From contig NC_065546.1 in the NCBI RefSeq assembly GCF_022605725.1, forward strand, positions 27,214,227 to 27,278,226: 64,000 nt of DNA, read 5' to 3'. Made by a program: the position numbers and the translations under genes. This stretch comes from Anthonomus grandis grandis. Lineage: Eukaryota > Arthropoda > Insecta > Coleoptera > Curculionidae. The notes beneath the pieces are model-generated. The model was given only the letters and a program-made list of their open reading frames with translations. It made no database searches and had not been told where the DNA came from. Positions 1-13,400 of this stretch are shown in pieces. Each line of letters opens with the position of its first letter. Position 1 is the first letter of the stretch.

Positions 1-430
1 AGAAAAGTGTTGGCATTTAAAACGAACGAACTATCCAGTTGCGATGAATCCAAATTCGGAGGAGAACCTTCTGTACAAAATCACAACATTTCAGGAACAG
101 GTATCTTTCTCAAACACTTAAAAGTCATGTAAATAGCGCAGCGCTCAAAAGACTAGTTCCGAGGTACAAAAAATGGTTGCATCGAGCATCCCAATAAAAT
201 AAATCAAAATTTCTTGATTCTTCATGGAATGCTAGAGGACGACGATTATTAGATCGTTATTAGTTATTAGACGTTATAGATCGTTATTAGACGATTATCA
301 GATCCATACACCTTAGTTTTAACCATTATTAACTCTTTATTTAAATTCAAATTCAAAAAGTAGCTTTATTGTCCCAAACAGAGTTATTGACAAAGCCTTA
401 TTAAATCAGTCAGTAAGACTTATTTGGTAA
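1..430. other. Non-coding, presumably RalGAP intron
   Basis: AT-rich sequence with no supported exon. Around 240-300 there is a short local repetition of a GATCGTTATTAGACG-type word. It is presumed to be intron of the RalGAP alpha gene, whose first visible exon starts at 4139 in mid-codon; that placement is inference. Confidence 0.5.
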
Positions 431-991
431 TCAGGACAAAATGTAATTAAAAAACTCGTCTAATATATAATATGCCTTAGTAACTAACAATCTTTTTAAA
501 TGGTATTTTAATTTAATGTAAAAGTTAAGTTTTCTTATACGAAGAGAAAGGTGATTGAACATTTCTTTACCCATGTAAATAAAACAACTTCTCACTTGCT
601 CTGAATGTGGAATGGGCAACTGAAGGGTGTATATAAGACGATTTCTAAGCCAGCTGCCTCCTACAATTTTCTGCTGGGGTTTTTTGAATACCATAGTTAT
701 CCTTTCAAGCATATATAGGCAACAAAGTCAAGATTCTATTTTACACCAAAAGATGCGGGATACACCACACCTCACTCCACAAAGGGCTCTAAATGCTCTT
801 TTTTGCAAAACTTCTATAGCGAAGATGTGACTCCACAAGGGTATGATAAGTATTTTTTGCAATGTAACATCTAGGTTCTTAGAAATTATTCTAAGAGCAT
901 GAATTTTTCTTTTTCTATTAAAAATATGTGTCAAGTAAAAAAGATGCACTTCAGTCATTTTCTTTCCACTCTGATAAATGGCCAAATCCAT
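431..991 (-). pseudogene. LINE reverse transcriptase C-terminal remnant
   Basis: Two minus-strand frames together resemble the C-terminal end of insect CR1/Jockey-like non-LTR retrotransposon polymerases. The upstream frame (991-728) has LQKRAFRALCGV, like the usual LQKRAIR motif after the thumb. The downstream frame (712-431) ends in VTKAYYILDEFFNYILS, like the common KAYYS-DEFLN tail. The frames are out of phase and there is no RT core, so this is a dead 5'-truncated copy. The family is known; the clade is inference. Confidence 0.55.
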
Positions 992-1392
992 CTTTTCTTA
1001 CTTTTATGTAAGGTATATCAGCCGCTGCACTACATTTTCTTTTTTGTTCGTTATATTACCTATATTCGACGCTAGAACCCGGTTTTTGCAACGCCTATTT
1101 TAAAATCTGCGAGTGGCATTTAAGTCTTGACGATTCTCCTAAACAAAATCCAATTATTTACTATACACATATCTAGCATGTGGAAAAGTATCATTTTTTT
1201 AAAATCTTATTTTGATTCGGTACAATCCCAACATGGATTCTAATAAGTCAAGCACTCCCATATATTCGTTATACTTGAGTATACTCTGAAGGCAATTTTA
1301 TCATCTTGAATTTTTTACTTCTAAAAAATTAAATTTTTACTCCAGTTGATTATGATCCTACATAAGTAGATAACGTTGTAATAACTTTGTTG
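992..1392. other. Non-coding spacer between two TE remnants
   Basis: AT-rich with no credible reading frame, splice-flanked exon or repeat structure visible. Confidence 0.5.
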
Positions 1393-2422
1393 TCATACCT
1401 TCAAACGGTAGTTTTTGATACATCTTTGATAGCAGTCTTTTTTTCCATAGCTCCTTGGCCTCGTTTTCTCAATTTTTTTGTCTGGTAACATATTGGATAC
1501 ACGATTCAAACGCATAGTACCAAAAGGAAAAATATAATTTTTAGTTAAATATACCATCAGTTGTATATAAGTAAACCAGTTATCAAAGAATATTCTATGC
1601 TTAACAGATTTTGGAAAGATTTCAGCAGGCTTTACAACCACGTTGCTACTAGTTCCCAAGTCTGCAGCACCTTGAAGACAATATTACTTTGTGGAAATAT
1701 AAAAATTATAACTAAACCCTCAAATTCCGGTTAAGACGAACGCCTTGAATCCCCAAAATTTATATGGTTTTTTGCATTAAGTTGTTTTTATTGTTGATTG
1801 TGATTTGGTGGGGATGCTCTGTTCACCTAATGCTATATGTTCTTCAACTAGAATCAACCTCGACATTTAGTGAATGCTTCTTAGTAAAGGAGTTACTTTG
1901 AACAATTTATCGTAACCGTCTTCGCCACGAGGCAACCGTTTTATTTTTTCCCATTGGTTATACGTCATTACAGAAGATATCCAAATAGGCAGACTAATAA
2001 TCTCTTACTTATGATAACTGAATTACCAACATATATAAACGCATGCTAATAAACTGCTCTATCTAATTTTGTGAAATGTTTGCCAGTCAATTGACTCGCT
2101 TCTGGGAACAATGCACATTTGTGTAGTTGTTTCTGCTATCAAATCTTTTGGAAATAAAAAGTTCAAAAAGTAATTTGGCGTTTCCAAATCAATTACTTCA
2201 ATTACAATTAGGAGGCATGTTTTAATTTCTCAAAAACCTTATGTCATTTTGATCGTGTCTCGGGTATAGTGTCTTCATCACATATCTCTCATGTTCACTT
2301 TCTTTGTCGGTTTCAAGAACGAATACTTTATTGTCCTCATTGTCGGACAAGACAGGATCGTCACTTTCATTATTACATGCTGTATCATGGAAAATTTTAG
2401 TGCATAATGTCTGATATACCAC
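1393..2422 (-). pseudogene. piggyBac-like transposase, decayed
   Basis: Reading the minus strand, successive frames give pieces of a piggyBac (DDE_Tnp_1_7) transposase in the right order. They are an acidic N-terminal stretch (2422-2222, SDDPVLSDNEDNK), then ETPNYFLNFLFPKDLIAETT near 2190-2130, then LPRGEDGYDKLFKVTPLL near 1950-1890, KKPYKFWGFKAFVLTG near 1770-1730, and HRIFFDNWFT with GTMRLNRVSNM in 1659-1393. Several stops and frame changes break the gene, for example a stop soon after FKVTPLLRS. The FDN motif and the order of blocks make the family assignment firm; activity is excluded. TTAA ends were not identified. Confidence 0.75.
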
Positions 2423-4138
2423 TCAAACATTTTTGTCGTATACTGCTGGAATTGCTGCTAATTTTTGTGGCGGTTTTAATAGAACCACTTCAGCACGTTC
2501 ATTAGTTAGTGGCAGATATTGGTACGTATCATATATGACTCAAAATGAGGTAAAGGCTTAAAATAAAATTTGCATAGCAAATAAGTAAGGCAGACATCAG
2601 TTATGTAAGTATCATGTTAAGCGAAATGCCACGCAGCGACAATCTAGCGCTATTTAAAAAAAAAACCTGGGCAGAAGTCGGAAGAAAGTATTCTTGGAAA
2701 TTGAATGAATCCGTGTTCATTAGTGTTAACCGATACCAATAACCAAAAACGCATTACAAGTGTAGATGACATAAGTAAGTTTTCCAATGTTAAAAGGTAT
2801 AAATGTCCTAGCAATGGGAGGGATGAGTGATTATTAGAATAGTTTATTTAAGGTAATTTTTCTATTTTTTGAGCTATGTGAATTCGAAAATTCCAATTAT
2901 ATTATTATTAATTACATTAATCTTTCAAATCTATCATAGGAAAAGTGTAATAGAAAAATCAAATGTTAAACCTAGATAGCAAACCAAATATAAATTTTGA
3001 TAATGAATGGTGAACAATATATGAAAATATGATCAACCAAAACAGTTCCTTACATTTTACACTAAACCTATTGCGTAATATAAATAGATCAATCTGTCTA
3101 GATATCTCATTATAAAGTCTTTGCATTACAGAAATTGGATGTACAGTGTTGTATCCACAATTGGTACAATGAAAGAGCTTTTTAAGTAGATTTAAATTTC
3201 TAGTATGCTGACTATTGGAACATGAAAATTAAGAAGGCTCAGAATTTTAGTAGACTTAATTTGCCCATTAGCAAGTTTATGTAAGAAAAACAACTGACTG
3301 CAATGTAGTGTATGAAGTGTGTCTAGTGTTTGAAGGATATTTTTATTTATTAAGATAATTTATTATGTGAAATATTACCAGTAAACCTAAAGGCAAGCAG
3401 TTTGATAAACTTATGCTAAACAGCCTCGAAAAAAAATCAATATGGATATAGGGGATAACATATTGTAGTGATGACATTTCTAGTATATAAGTATAGGTAT
3501 AATATTACTCTCTTATTATTATATTCTTGTTATCTTTCTTCCATTAAAAACATGCTGAAGTATATATATTTGTTTTAGGGCAAAACACGACTATTTCATA
3601 GTAGAATACTGATTCGATTTTTTCTGCATGGGAGCTACATACAATTAATTTAATTCTCTTGATGGCATATTATATGATCCTTATACCTCAATAAGTTTAT
3701 GAAATAGCCTTCCTAGGAATGCTAAAGATATGTCAAAAAATAACGCAAATTAAATTAAAACCTATTTGTTACAGTCACAATAAAATTTATTGTAATTGTT
3801 TTATTTTCTGGAAAATTTAAAAAAATGAAACGTGCGGTACATCGAAGTTTCTCTCTGTGTTGCATTGCTTCGTGGATTTTCTCTGACCCTGCCTCAACCC
3901 CGCTGCCTCCTGTGTATCTCCTTTAATCAATTTTGTATTTTATTATGTAGGTAATTTCAGCAACGTTTGTGTTATCAATCTGGTTTTTTTCTGTTTTGAT
4001 AATTCAAGGCTTACGATATTTTATATGGTAGTATCACCGCGTTTCTCTTTGAGTAAGATGGTATCGGTTTTAATAATTTTAATTTGAACTTGAATTTGAA
4101 TTTCTAAAATTTAGTTAATCTTACACCAATTATTTCAG
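2423..4138. other. Non-coding intron sequence
   Basis: AT-rich with no exon or TE protein recognised. The 3' part ends in a pyrimidine-rich tract and TATTTCAG, the acceptor of the first visible RalGAP exon. Confidence 0.6.
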
Positions 4139-4422
4139 CCCTAACCGGACCGTCCAGAGCAACCAAACACACCGCGATAAAGTACCTTGGACCGCGTTTC
4201 CTGTCACTCCAGCTGCCCGGATCCACTCTCCTGCTCCTTGACATCGTTCAGGCGTGTAACGACGTCCTCCACACCACTCCGGAGAAAGTGGATTCCGCCC
4301 CTAGGACCGAAGCCGTTTCAATTTTGGCCAATCTGCTGAGCCTCCCGGACGATCTTAGAACCATATCGGTGTTTCAGCCGGAACAAAATATCGGGATTAT
4401 GTCCAATTGTCAGGATATAAAG
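4139..4422 (+). CDS. RALGAPA1: RalGAP alpha exon A (first in window)
   Basis: Acceptor TATTTCAG, donor AAGgtacga. Starts with two bases of a split codon, then 94 codons including AIKYLGPRFLSLQLPGSTLL and EAVSILANLLSLPDDL, typical of the helical body of RalGAP alpha. Ends at phase 0. Confidence 0.9.
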
Positions 4423-7400
4423 GTACGATCAAGTCATGACGCAATAAAACCTAATTCTATAATCGTTTTATCGTGCAGGAGCAAGTTGTGAGTATTTTAC
4501 TGAGAGCCGGTAAGAGGGAGCCGTCGGGAAAAGCAAGATGTATCGCACTTTCTCGATTAGGCATGTTCGTCTATAAGGAGTTGAGTAATCAGACTTTTCA
4601 TCCGAAGATCGTGGAGGCTGTTACCGTCCTACTTATGGCTTTAAAGGTAATGGTTATGAACTCGATAAAGGTAATAATATTATACAAGGTTGCTATGTAA
4701 ACGTATATCAGTTTAATAGATCCTTTATTAATCCAAATATATGTATCAACAAACCCTGTGTATGTATTTGGATTTATTGATAAATTTTGGTACCAAATGC
4801 GATTATTTTCATTGTTCTAAGTCTACGTCGGTCAATTGGCAAGGGATTTCAATAGGGATTAACCTTTAAAATCACAACCACTTGATTAAAATCGAACAAA
4901 AAATAGTCGCGACGTCATGTAAAGGAATTGATGTTAGGAAAATTATGTTAAAGCAAAATATGTTAAATTTTATTTATTAAAAACATTAATAGTTGGTCGC
5001 AATATTCAGTCGACCTATGTAGTTTTACAGCAGCTTTTTGTAAAACAAGCTATATCGTGGCTTGTGTCTAATTGGGTAACTGTGACGCTGTTCAATTACT
5101 TTTTGTATAGAAATATTTTCGATTCATTCAGTACACAGTTTTAGATGGGGAATCTTCTGCCCTAGGGATCGAGTTATTACAGTTTTACTCTAGTATATGG
5201 ATAATATTCGTAATATGAAGAAAAATTAAAAAAAAAAAACAGTTTGAATTAGTCTGATCTTAATTCTTTGGATCTAGTAGATTTTTCGCAAAGTATCTCA
5301 TCAACCAGAAAAAGTTGTTTTAAATCCCTGGAACTTAACTTAAATGCCTGTAATAAAAATTGAAATTGCTTTAAATGCTAAAATAAAATTAAAAAATAAC
5401 AGTCTGGAATGTACAGTGCATTCACGATGAAAGGTACAAATTCATGTAAAATTCAGGTATCTTTTTCTTCATTTACTTTTTGGACATATCGATTGATTAG
5501 AATTGTCACTTGCACGTTTTTTTTTAATAAAAAAATTCTGTACAGGGTGCCTCAAGTGCCTCATTTTTTCTGTGATTTCTTCGATCTATTTACTTTCTTG
5601 AGAAAGTAAATAGATCTATTATTTTGGGAACACTTCTTGATTTGCAACTTTTGCTAACAGATGGTTTGAACGAAGAGGACCGATTGAGTGGCCACCAAGG
5701 TCACCGGATATAACCCCATTAGATTTTGATTATCAGTTGCAATCAATATTGTATACATTTTTATTTTTTAATGTCGTATGTTTCATCAGTCTATAACGTC
5801 AAATTTGAGAAACCGCATCTGGTAGGCTATACACAAAGTATTCAGAATATATTGTAGATTAATATATATTGTTCCATTAAAAAAAATAATGTTGACGCAA
5901 TAGTTTCTACTCGAGTTACCCTGTTTAGAAAAATTTTATTGCAAAAAAACCCGCAAGTGATAATGCTAATTAACGTGTCCGAAAAATAAAAAAGGAAAAA
6001 ACACCGTGTGCCAACGCACTCATTAAAATATTACTTAATTTGCATTTAATATGACTATTTAAAATTGATGTACTTAACGATAACATTAAAGAACTATCTG
6101 CTGATCCTTTACAATTGCTTCAAAAAAAACTAAACTTGCTTAAATAAAACTAAAAATTACACTAAAAATCTGGAATATATAAAAATTATGTTAGCAGTTC
6201 ACAGAGTTGAGAAGTGCTCCAAGGGTTAGGGGTCAGGAAAAGTTACTTTAAATTTCGAAATTTTTTTTAAATGAAATGGTGAAATGTAAGAAGAATACTT
6301 ATAGACCAGGCGAATTAGACTTTAACAGTGCACAAATTGCTATCCGGAAACTGACTGTTGGACTTGGTAGAGGGGTTCATAACGAGTGAAAAAAACGAAA
6401 ATCCAACAATGGGGTAGTAGGGGGTTGTTTTGGTGGGGGGGGGGAGGGGGGTGAAAAGGGGTGGAAAAATATTCTTTTGCAATTTCCGGCAAAAGTATAT
6501 TTAAGGTTATTTAAGACCTACAAAGGTATATTTTCACAAATTTTTACAAAGATTGAACTATTTTGTGAAAATAAAAAATTAAAATTGAAAAAAACGAAAA
6601 AAAAACGGTTTTTCGCATTTATCTTGGCTATTTTGAGGTTATGTTCAAAAGTGACCTCTACAAAAATTATAGATTTTCTTATGATCTACAACTTTTCTAT
6701 TGAACATTTTTCAATTGGACGTCAACTTTCGCCGGAAATTGCAAAAGAATATTTTTCCACCCCTTTTCACCCCCCCAAAACAACCCCCTACTACCCCATT
6801 GTTGGATTTTCGTTTTTTTCACTCGTTATGAACCCCTCTACCAACTCCAACAGTCAGTTTCCGGATAGCAATTTGTGCATTTTTTGATTAAATTTGAGCT
6901 AATTCGCCTGGTCTATTAGGTCTAAGGATGCAAGAAGTTTCCTAATAATAAAAAAATTATATTATAGTTGGATCAATGGATCTTTGCGTTTACGTCATCA
7001 CGTGTTCAAGTTCGATGTTTATATGAATCAATCAGTTGTCAAACCAGCATCAGTGGCGGCGGCATTTAATTTTTAAACTTAAAAAAAATAATAGGCTTTT
7101 ATGCCCAATTTCCGTGGCGGCGATTTTCGCCAGAGATGAAATCTGCGATTCTTTGAAATTTGTTTTTAGTATATTGTCACTTTTAGGGCAGCTAATTTAT
7201 TTATAGCTATTTGCTGTCTATTTCAACCAGCTGTTCTTTATTACTGGTAGAATATTTCTTTAAATTACTCACGTCTTTTCTACTTATAAATGCAATAGGT
7301 ACTTCATACACAGTGTCCTTTAGGACCTCATAAAAGTTAGACCTCATAAAGATTTTTTTTACTTCACAATAAAGTATTAATAACAATTTTTAATAAAGAA

Positions 7401-10400
7401 AGATTTTCATCGAAAATAGATAGTATACATATTATATAATAATAAATTTCCATGAACTTTATTCCTTTAAAGCTCATGAAAAGCTTTAACACTTTGTATA
7501 AAGGTTTGAGACATAATTATAATGTTTTCATGAGCGTTTTAAACAAAATCATTATTATTTACTTTATTGCAGTCCTATTTCTAAAAATAAGTTATTGACA
7601 AAAAAACAAAAAATGAATCATTTGTACCTCCATTCAAAATTGTCTTTTTTTTACAAACAAGAGATTTAGTTTAATAAAATTCTAAAAGTATTATATAACT
7701 ATGATAGGTTTACTAATACCGAAGCTTTATATGAAGAATTGGGGATCCCAAAACTCAATACAATATTAGAACTAGAACAAATTAAACTAATTAAAAAAAT
7801 TCTTACTAAGCAACAAAAATCTAATGTAAATATTGTACACTCAATTCATATTCATAGTCATAATACTAGGGCTCAAGTTAATATCCATAATTTTACCGTA
7901 AGGACAAACATAGGTTTACGCAATGCAATCGCACAAGCTAGTGACACATATAATAAAGTTCCTGAAAACATTAAGGAAATCCAAGTTTACACGTTGTTTT
8001 TAAAAAAAATTTAAATGTATTTAGGTGTATAGTAGAAAATGTATAACAATCCAACACTGTGTATTTCTTAAGTTAATATTCTCGAGGCCAGAGCTTAAAG
8101 CACTGTTTAGAGAATTAAATAAAATAGTGCTGTAAATTTAAAGTTATACAAATAAAGAATTTAAAAAAAAAGTTAATAAGAGATACTTATTATGATAATA
8201 TGCTAAAGCCAAGCTGCAGCTGGCAGTGTGCAGAACGGGACAGCCCGAGGTCGGTTTCACTGGCGAACAGCTGCTACAATTCGTGGACTCGGTGACTGAG
8301 GCCATACTGCGGACTTCGTCCGGCAGTGAGGCACAGTCACTGCAATTCCATCCACCGCGGCTAATCAGGAACCACATTCTGTTCGGGCACTTATAGCAGC
8401 CTTACCAGCTTCATGCTGAAGGCGATGGAGAGGCTGATTGATCGATATCTTAAGGAAAGCATCCTGGTCAACAAACCACTGCATGTGCACCAATACGCCT
8501 ATCAGGCGGGCAAATCCACGGACCTGGCCCTACACCACCTCGTTAGGAAGGTGGAGGGTGTTCTGGGTAGTGGCAAGGCCTGTCTGGGTGCGTTTCTAGA
8601 CATTGAAGGGGCGTTCGACAACACCCCTTTTGCACTAATCTGCCAAGCACTCGAGAGCCGCGGCTCAGAACCCTGTTTGGTTAGCTGGATAGAGGCCATG
8701 CTCTCGAAACGTCATGTATCTGCCCAGCTCAACAACGAGATTGTTGAAACGTTGGCGGCCAGGGGCTGCCTGCAGGGAGGAGTATTGTCCCCTACCGTGT
8801 GGTGCCTTGTGGTCGACAGCCTGATAAATCTTTTAAACAATGCTGGCTTATACACACAGGCCTACGCTGATGATCTGGTAATCCTTTGCCTAGGGAAAGA
8901 CGCCGTCTCAATGCAGGGCTCTATGATGAGAGCCCTGCGTATGGTGGACGTATGGTGCTTCTCGGGGGGTCTCAGGATTAACCCCAAAAAAGCAGAGCTC
9001 CTACTATTCACGAGGAGACGTAACTTTGGCACGCCCCCTGTTATATCTCTAGGTGGCGTGCAGCTGCATTACTCCAGGACAGTTCGATTTCTGGGAATCA
9101 AGTTGGATCCCACACTCTCCTGACACGATCATGCAGACACCAGAATAAAGAAGGCCACCTGCACGCTATGGGCCTGCAGGCGGGCTTTCGGCAATACCTG
9201 GGGTCTGTCTGCTAAGATCCTCCACTGGATCTACTCGCGCATTGTGAGACCTCTTCTCACATACGGGGCTATCGTTTGGTGGCCATGTACGGAGAAAGCG
9301 AAAATTCGTGCTCAACTGGACAGAGTCCAACGTCTTGCATGTCTCAGCATAACGGGTTCCATGCGGACGGCGTTAACTAGAGCGCTTGATACTCTGCTGA
9401 GCCTTCCGCCTCTGGACCTCGTTGTGCAATTCGAGGCAATGAGGACTGCGTACAGGCTATACGTCCTGGGCGAACTACGTGCTGGCGAGACCGGTCACGC
9501 AAAAGTTTGGTCACGGGCCATACAGGAATGTCCTCTCCTTCTGATGGGCAGTGACTGCATGGCTACAGTGACTGTGGACTGCGAGGAATTCGTGACGCAC
9601 ATTGCAGGCAGAGAGCAGTGGCAGCATTCCAACAGACCTGCATTGCTAAATAGGGGGACCATCTGGTACACAGATGGCTCCAGAATGAATAACAGAGCTG
9701 GATCAGGTCTTATTGGTGGGATTCCACATACCAGTAGGCTATACTCGCTGGGAGAGCACGCCACTGTCTTCCAGGCCGAAGAATTCGCTGTATTAAAATG
9801 CGGACAGAAAATCCTAAGCTGCGGACACCGCAATACAGTCGTATCAATATGCTCGGACAGCAGAGCTGCCATTAAGGCTATCACGGCCGCAAAGGTAAGC
9901 TCCAAGCTTGTACTAGAGTGCATAAAAGTCCTGAAAAAACTGGTACAGGTTGGATGCAGTGTCCAGCTCGTCTGGATACCTGGCTACGCAGGCCATGCAG
10001 GTAATGAGGAAGCGGACTCTCTTGCCAGACTGGGATCCGCGAATGTGCCGATGGGGCCGGAACCCATAGTTGGTATCGCCAAATGCGTTGCGGTCGCGTC
10101 AATGAAGGGTCTGCTGGACAAGTGGACCCACCGAAGATGGACTGAGTCCCCTGGTATGAGACAGGCCAAAGCGCACATAGGTGGGCCCTCTGCCTGTCTC
10201 ACCAAAAATCTACTACGCCTAAAAAGACGCGAAATTCGGCTAGTGACAGGTCTTTTAACCGGTCACTGGCACTTAAGAAGCCATCTCCATACTATCGGTA
10301 TTGCGGACAACCCAGAATGCCGATGGTGCTGTGAGGAGGATGAAACCGTTGACTATGTAGTCGGGGAGTCCCCAGCACTCACGCGCGCCTGGTTCAAATG

Positions 10401-13400
10401 CTTGGGTAACACTTTCAGTGTAACGAGCGACTTTAAGTCGCTTTTCAGACCAGAGAGCCTTATCGGTTTCTCTAAGGCTGTTGGGCTGTGGTAACCCTCG
10501 GCGGGGCATGATGGGTCCATTAGGAGACCTATATGCACAACTGCCTTGGCAGCCCACTGTTTCGTCAATTCAATGCTAAAAGAAATGGTGCAACCCGTAT
10601 ATTATACCGTAACCCAAATATTCTTACACCAAAACATTTTTTTCAAAACAAGTTTTTTCTCATTGAACAAAAAAATATCAATAAGTTTGAGATAGAAAAT
10701 TCAGTTATGAATAATCACTGTCACTATCTTCCGAGCTAGTTTCACTGTTTAAACTAATCAGAATTTGGGGTATCTCTTCAATAATGACTTCCCTATCATA
10801 CCAGTCCTTGATTATTTTTTCAGTGTGGCAAACCTTAGCGTTCCATACTTCTGGTGTACATTTCTCTAATGATTTTTTTCACATATCCAGTACATTTGCA
10901 TCTTAAAGCATTAAATTGACAATGATAGGGTGGCAATCTTAAAACTTCATGTCCATTTATTGCAATATTTTATCTATTTTATATTGCTTTAGCCTTTGTA
11001 CATTTTTGCTATGCTTAATAATTCAGGCTTAAACATTTGTCTATTATATGGTATATTATTTTTCACTAACCACTCAGCAATTTCTTGTTTTTTCCATGAA
11101 GATGAAGGTTGCTTTTCTAGCTGGACAGAATGGTACGGAGCATTATCCATTATAATTAATGAACGTTCCACTTCATAAATAGTTCGTGGTTCATTTCTCC
11201 ATGATAATCCAATGTTTTAGATTTGGAGGCAAACATTAAACTGGCATTTTTAATAAATCCTCCACTATGTCCAGCATGCAACACAATAAAACGTTTTCCA
11301 TCAAAACCACCTGGCTTACGAACACTCTTAACACTATTGTCTTGCCATAATCTCATCTTGCTGCCTTTAGAAAAGATCTAAGTTTCATCCAAAAACACAA
11401 GTTGACGTGCAAATGATGAGTTTTTGTTTTCCATATATTATTTTCTGAAAAAAGCTGCCCTCATTGAAGATATATTGGTTGTCTCCATTAATGCACGTCT
11501 GTTATCATCCTTAAGGTATTCAAATCCCAGGTTAAAGAGGAGTGTTCGAAGGCTTCCATAACTAATGTGAAGAATTTCTTGTCGATGTAGCTCTTCCTTT
11601 AGCATATGAATTGTAATTTGTTTTTCTGAAAAGATAAAATAAAATGTTTAGCTATAAAATGACGCAGTGTAATAATGTTGTACTTACTTTGTGCATACAT
11701 GTCATACAATGTACTACGAACATCCATTTTTGTAAATTCATTAAGATCTTGAGTCTTTTCCTTCCTCCGTGGCCGGTCCTTGCCTGGTGTTGAGGGCAAC
11801 TCATTTCGGTCTTCTTCTCAAAAGAACTGTTTGTAAAACAGAAAAAGGTTTGGCAAAAAACTATTTCAATAGAGCTTCAACCAAACACAAAACACAACGA
11901 TGAACAGTAAATAAGAAAACAAAACAAATCAAATTTCCCTAAAACTTTCCTAATCCCTTTGGCAAGGCAAAGCAAAGTCGAGAACATAAACAAACATGGT
12001 TGCTTGTGATTGCAGACGAAGATCTAAGATGTACAAGGAACTTTCCACAAAATGTACTAAACATGAGGTGTTTTTACAGCTAATTCTAAATTAAAACTTG
12101 TTTTATTTACAAGCCGTGGTTTCCTTTCTTCATTAGAAGAAAACAAGTTATTTTTTTAGCATCAAACATATATTATACCAGTATACTTCTATATAAAAAA
12201 TGTATTATATTTAGTACATTTTTGCGAAAACGGGCACCCTCCCGGAAGGAAATAATCGATTTTAAAACCCGACGGGGAGCCAATGATGTTGAAAGTTTAT
12301 CATAGACAGGCGATCGGATGTTTGTCCTTGTCTAACTCATAACTGTCGCTCCGACCGTAGGTCGAGAATTTTGAAGACTTACGTTCTGTGCTCTTTCTTA
12401 TTTGATTTGCCTAAATTAGAAAGAGAGCGGATGAGAAACAATTGTGTTGAGTTGAATGATAGTTTAGTGACGTGAACGCAAAGATCCATTGATCCAACTA
12501 TACTTTAGATGTCTGGAATAAGAATGAAAATTATCTCAAAATACTGGAATATAGGAATAAACTTTCCAAGAATGCAAAATATATCTAAATAAAACAAAAA
12601 AAAATCCTCGAAGAATTTTTAAATTATTTCAAAGGCCTGATTTGAGAATGAAATTCCCTGGAATAATATAGGGCAAAAATAAAGGAATAATATATTCAAT
12701 ATTAATAAGAATTGGGCTTTGCTTCTCTGGGCTTATCCACTTTTTTCGGCAATTTATGAAGCATTTATGTTCCTATTTTAAATAAATATCAAGCAGTCAA
12801 ACCAAACATTTACTTTTTTAGAAACAAAGTGCATTGGTAAGTCCTTGGACAATGAATCTTAAATCTAAATATCTTAAAATCTACTTTAAAGTTTTTCAGT
12901 GTTTGTTTTTGTTCCAAGGACATTATTTCTTCATTATTAACAGACAATATACGTATTTGAAAAATGCTAAATCATCTCTATTATGGGGGGCACAGTATCT
13001 TTGTGGGGGCCAGATCTAAAACATCTTCCATAATATCTGTTAATCACTTTTTTATTGGCCTTGCAGAGTTTTTGGGGTCATTATCCTGCATAAATTTTAA
13101 CGTGATCGGCTTAAACTCCTCAGCATAGGGTTCCATTACATTGTGCAGGATGTTTTTGTAAACGTATTGGTTTATTATGTTATGCATCCTGTGGATGGGC
13201 GCCACTCCTTGCCATGACATGGCACATCATTATGTAAAGTGGATTGGATGGACAGTTTGGGGGACGCCTCACATGGCATTTTCCATCATTTTCGAATCTG
13301 TTTATTTTAATTTTGTTACTCCATAAGACGCTTTTTCAAAAATTCACATTTTTATTTAGGTGCTAACGAGCAAACGTTAATCTTTTTTTGATATTTCTTT

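Larger units (their letters stand above)
6963..12502 (-). mobile_element. TA-flanked DDE transposon with LINE insertion
   Basis: The left end reads TATAGTTGGATCAATGGATC and continues TTTGCGTTTACGTCA. The right end, read in reverse complement, is the same for at least 30 bp (12502-12468). It encloses a minus-strand transposase relic (11990-10735) and, on the 5' side, a LINE remnant and a GC-rich LINE. The flanking TA/TATA fits Tc1/mariner-superfamily target choice. The family matches the element at 57575-60285 by protein and by end sequence. That all 5.5 kb moved as one unit is not implied; the LINEs probably inserted later. Confidence 0.7.

Noticed and set aside
6477..6887. 136-codon open frame
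   Set aside because: Lies across the two inverted arms of a foldback element, low-complexity Lys/Phe-rich translation, no homologue.
9495..10557. Several minus-strand open frames
   Set aside because: Shadows of the GC-rich LINE polymerase; no family resemblance of their own.
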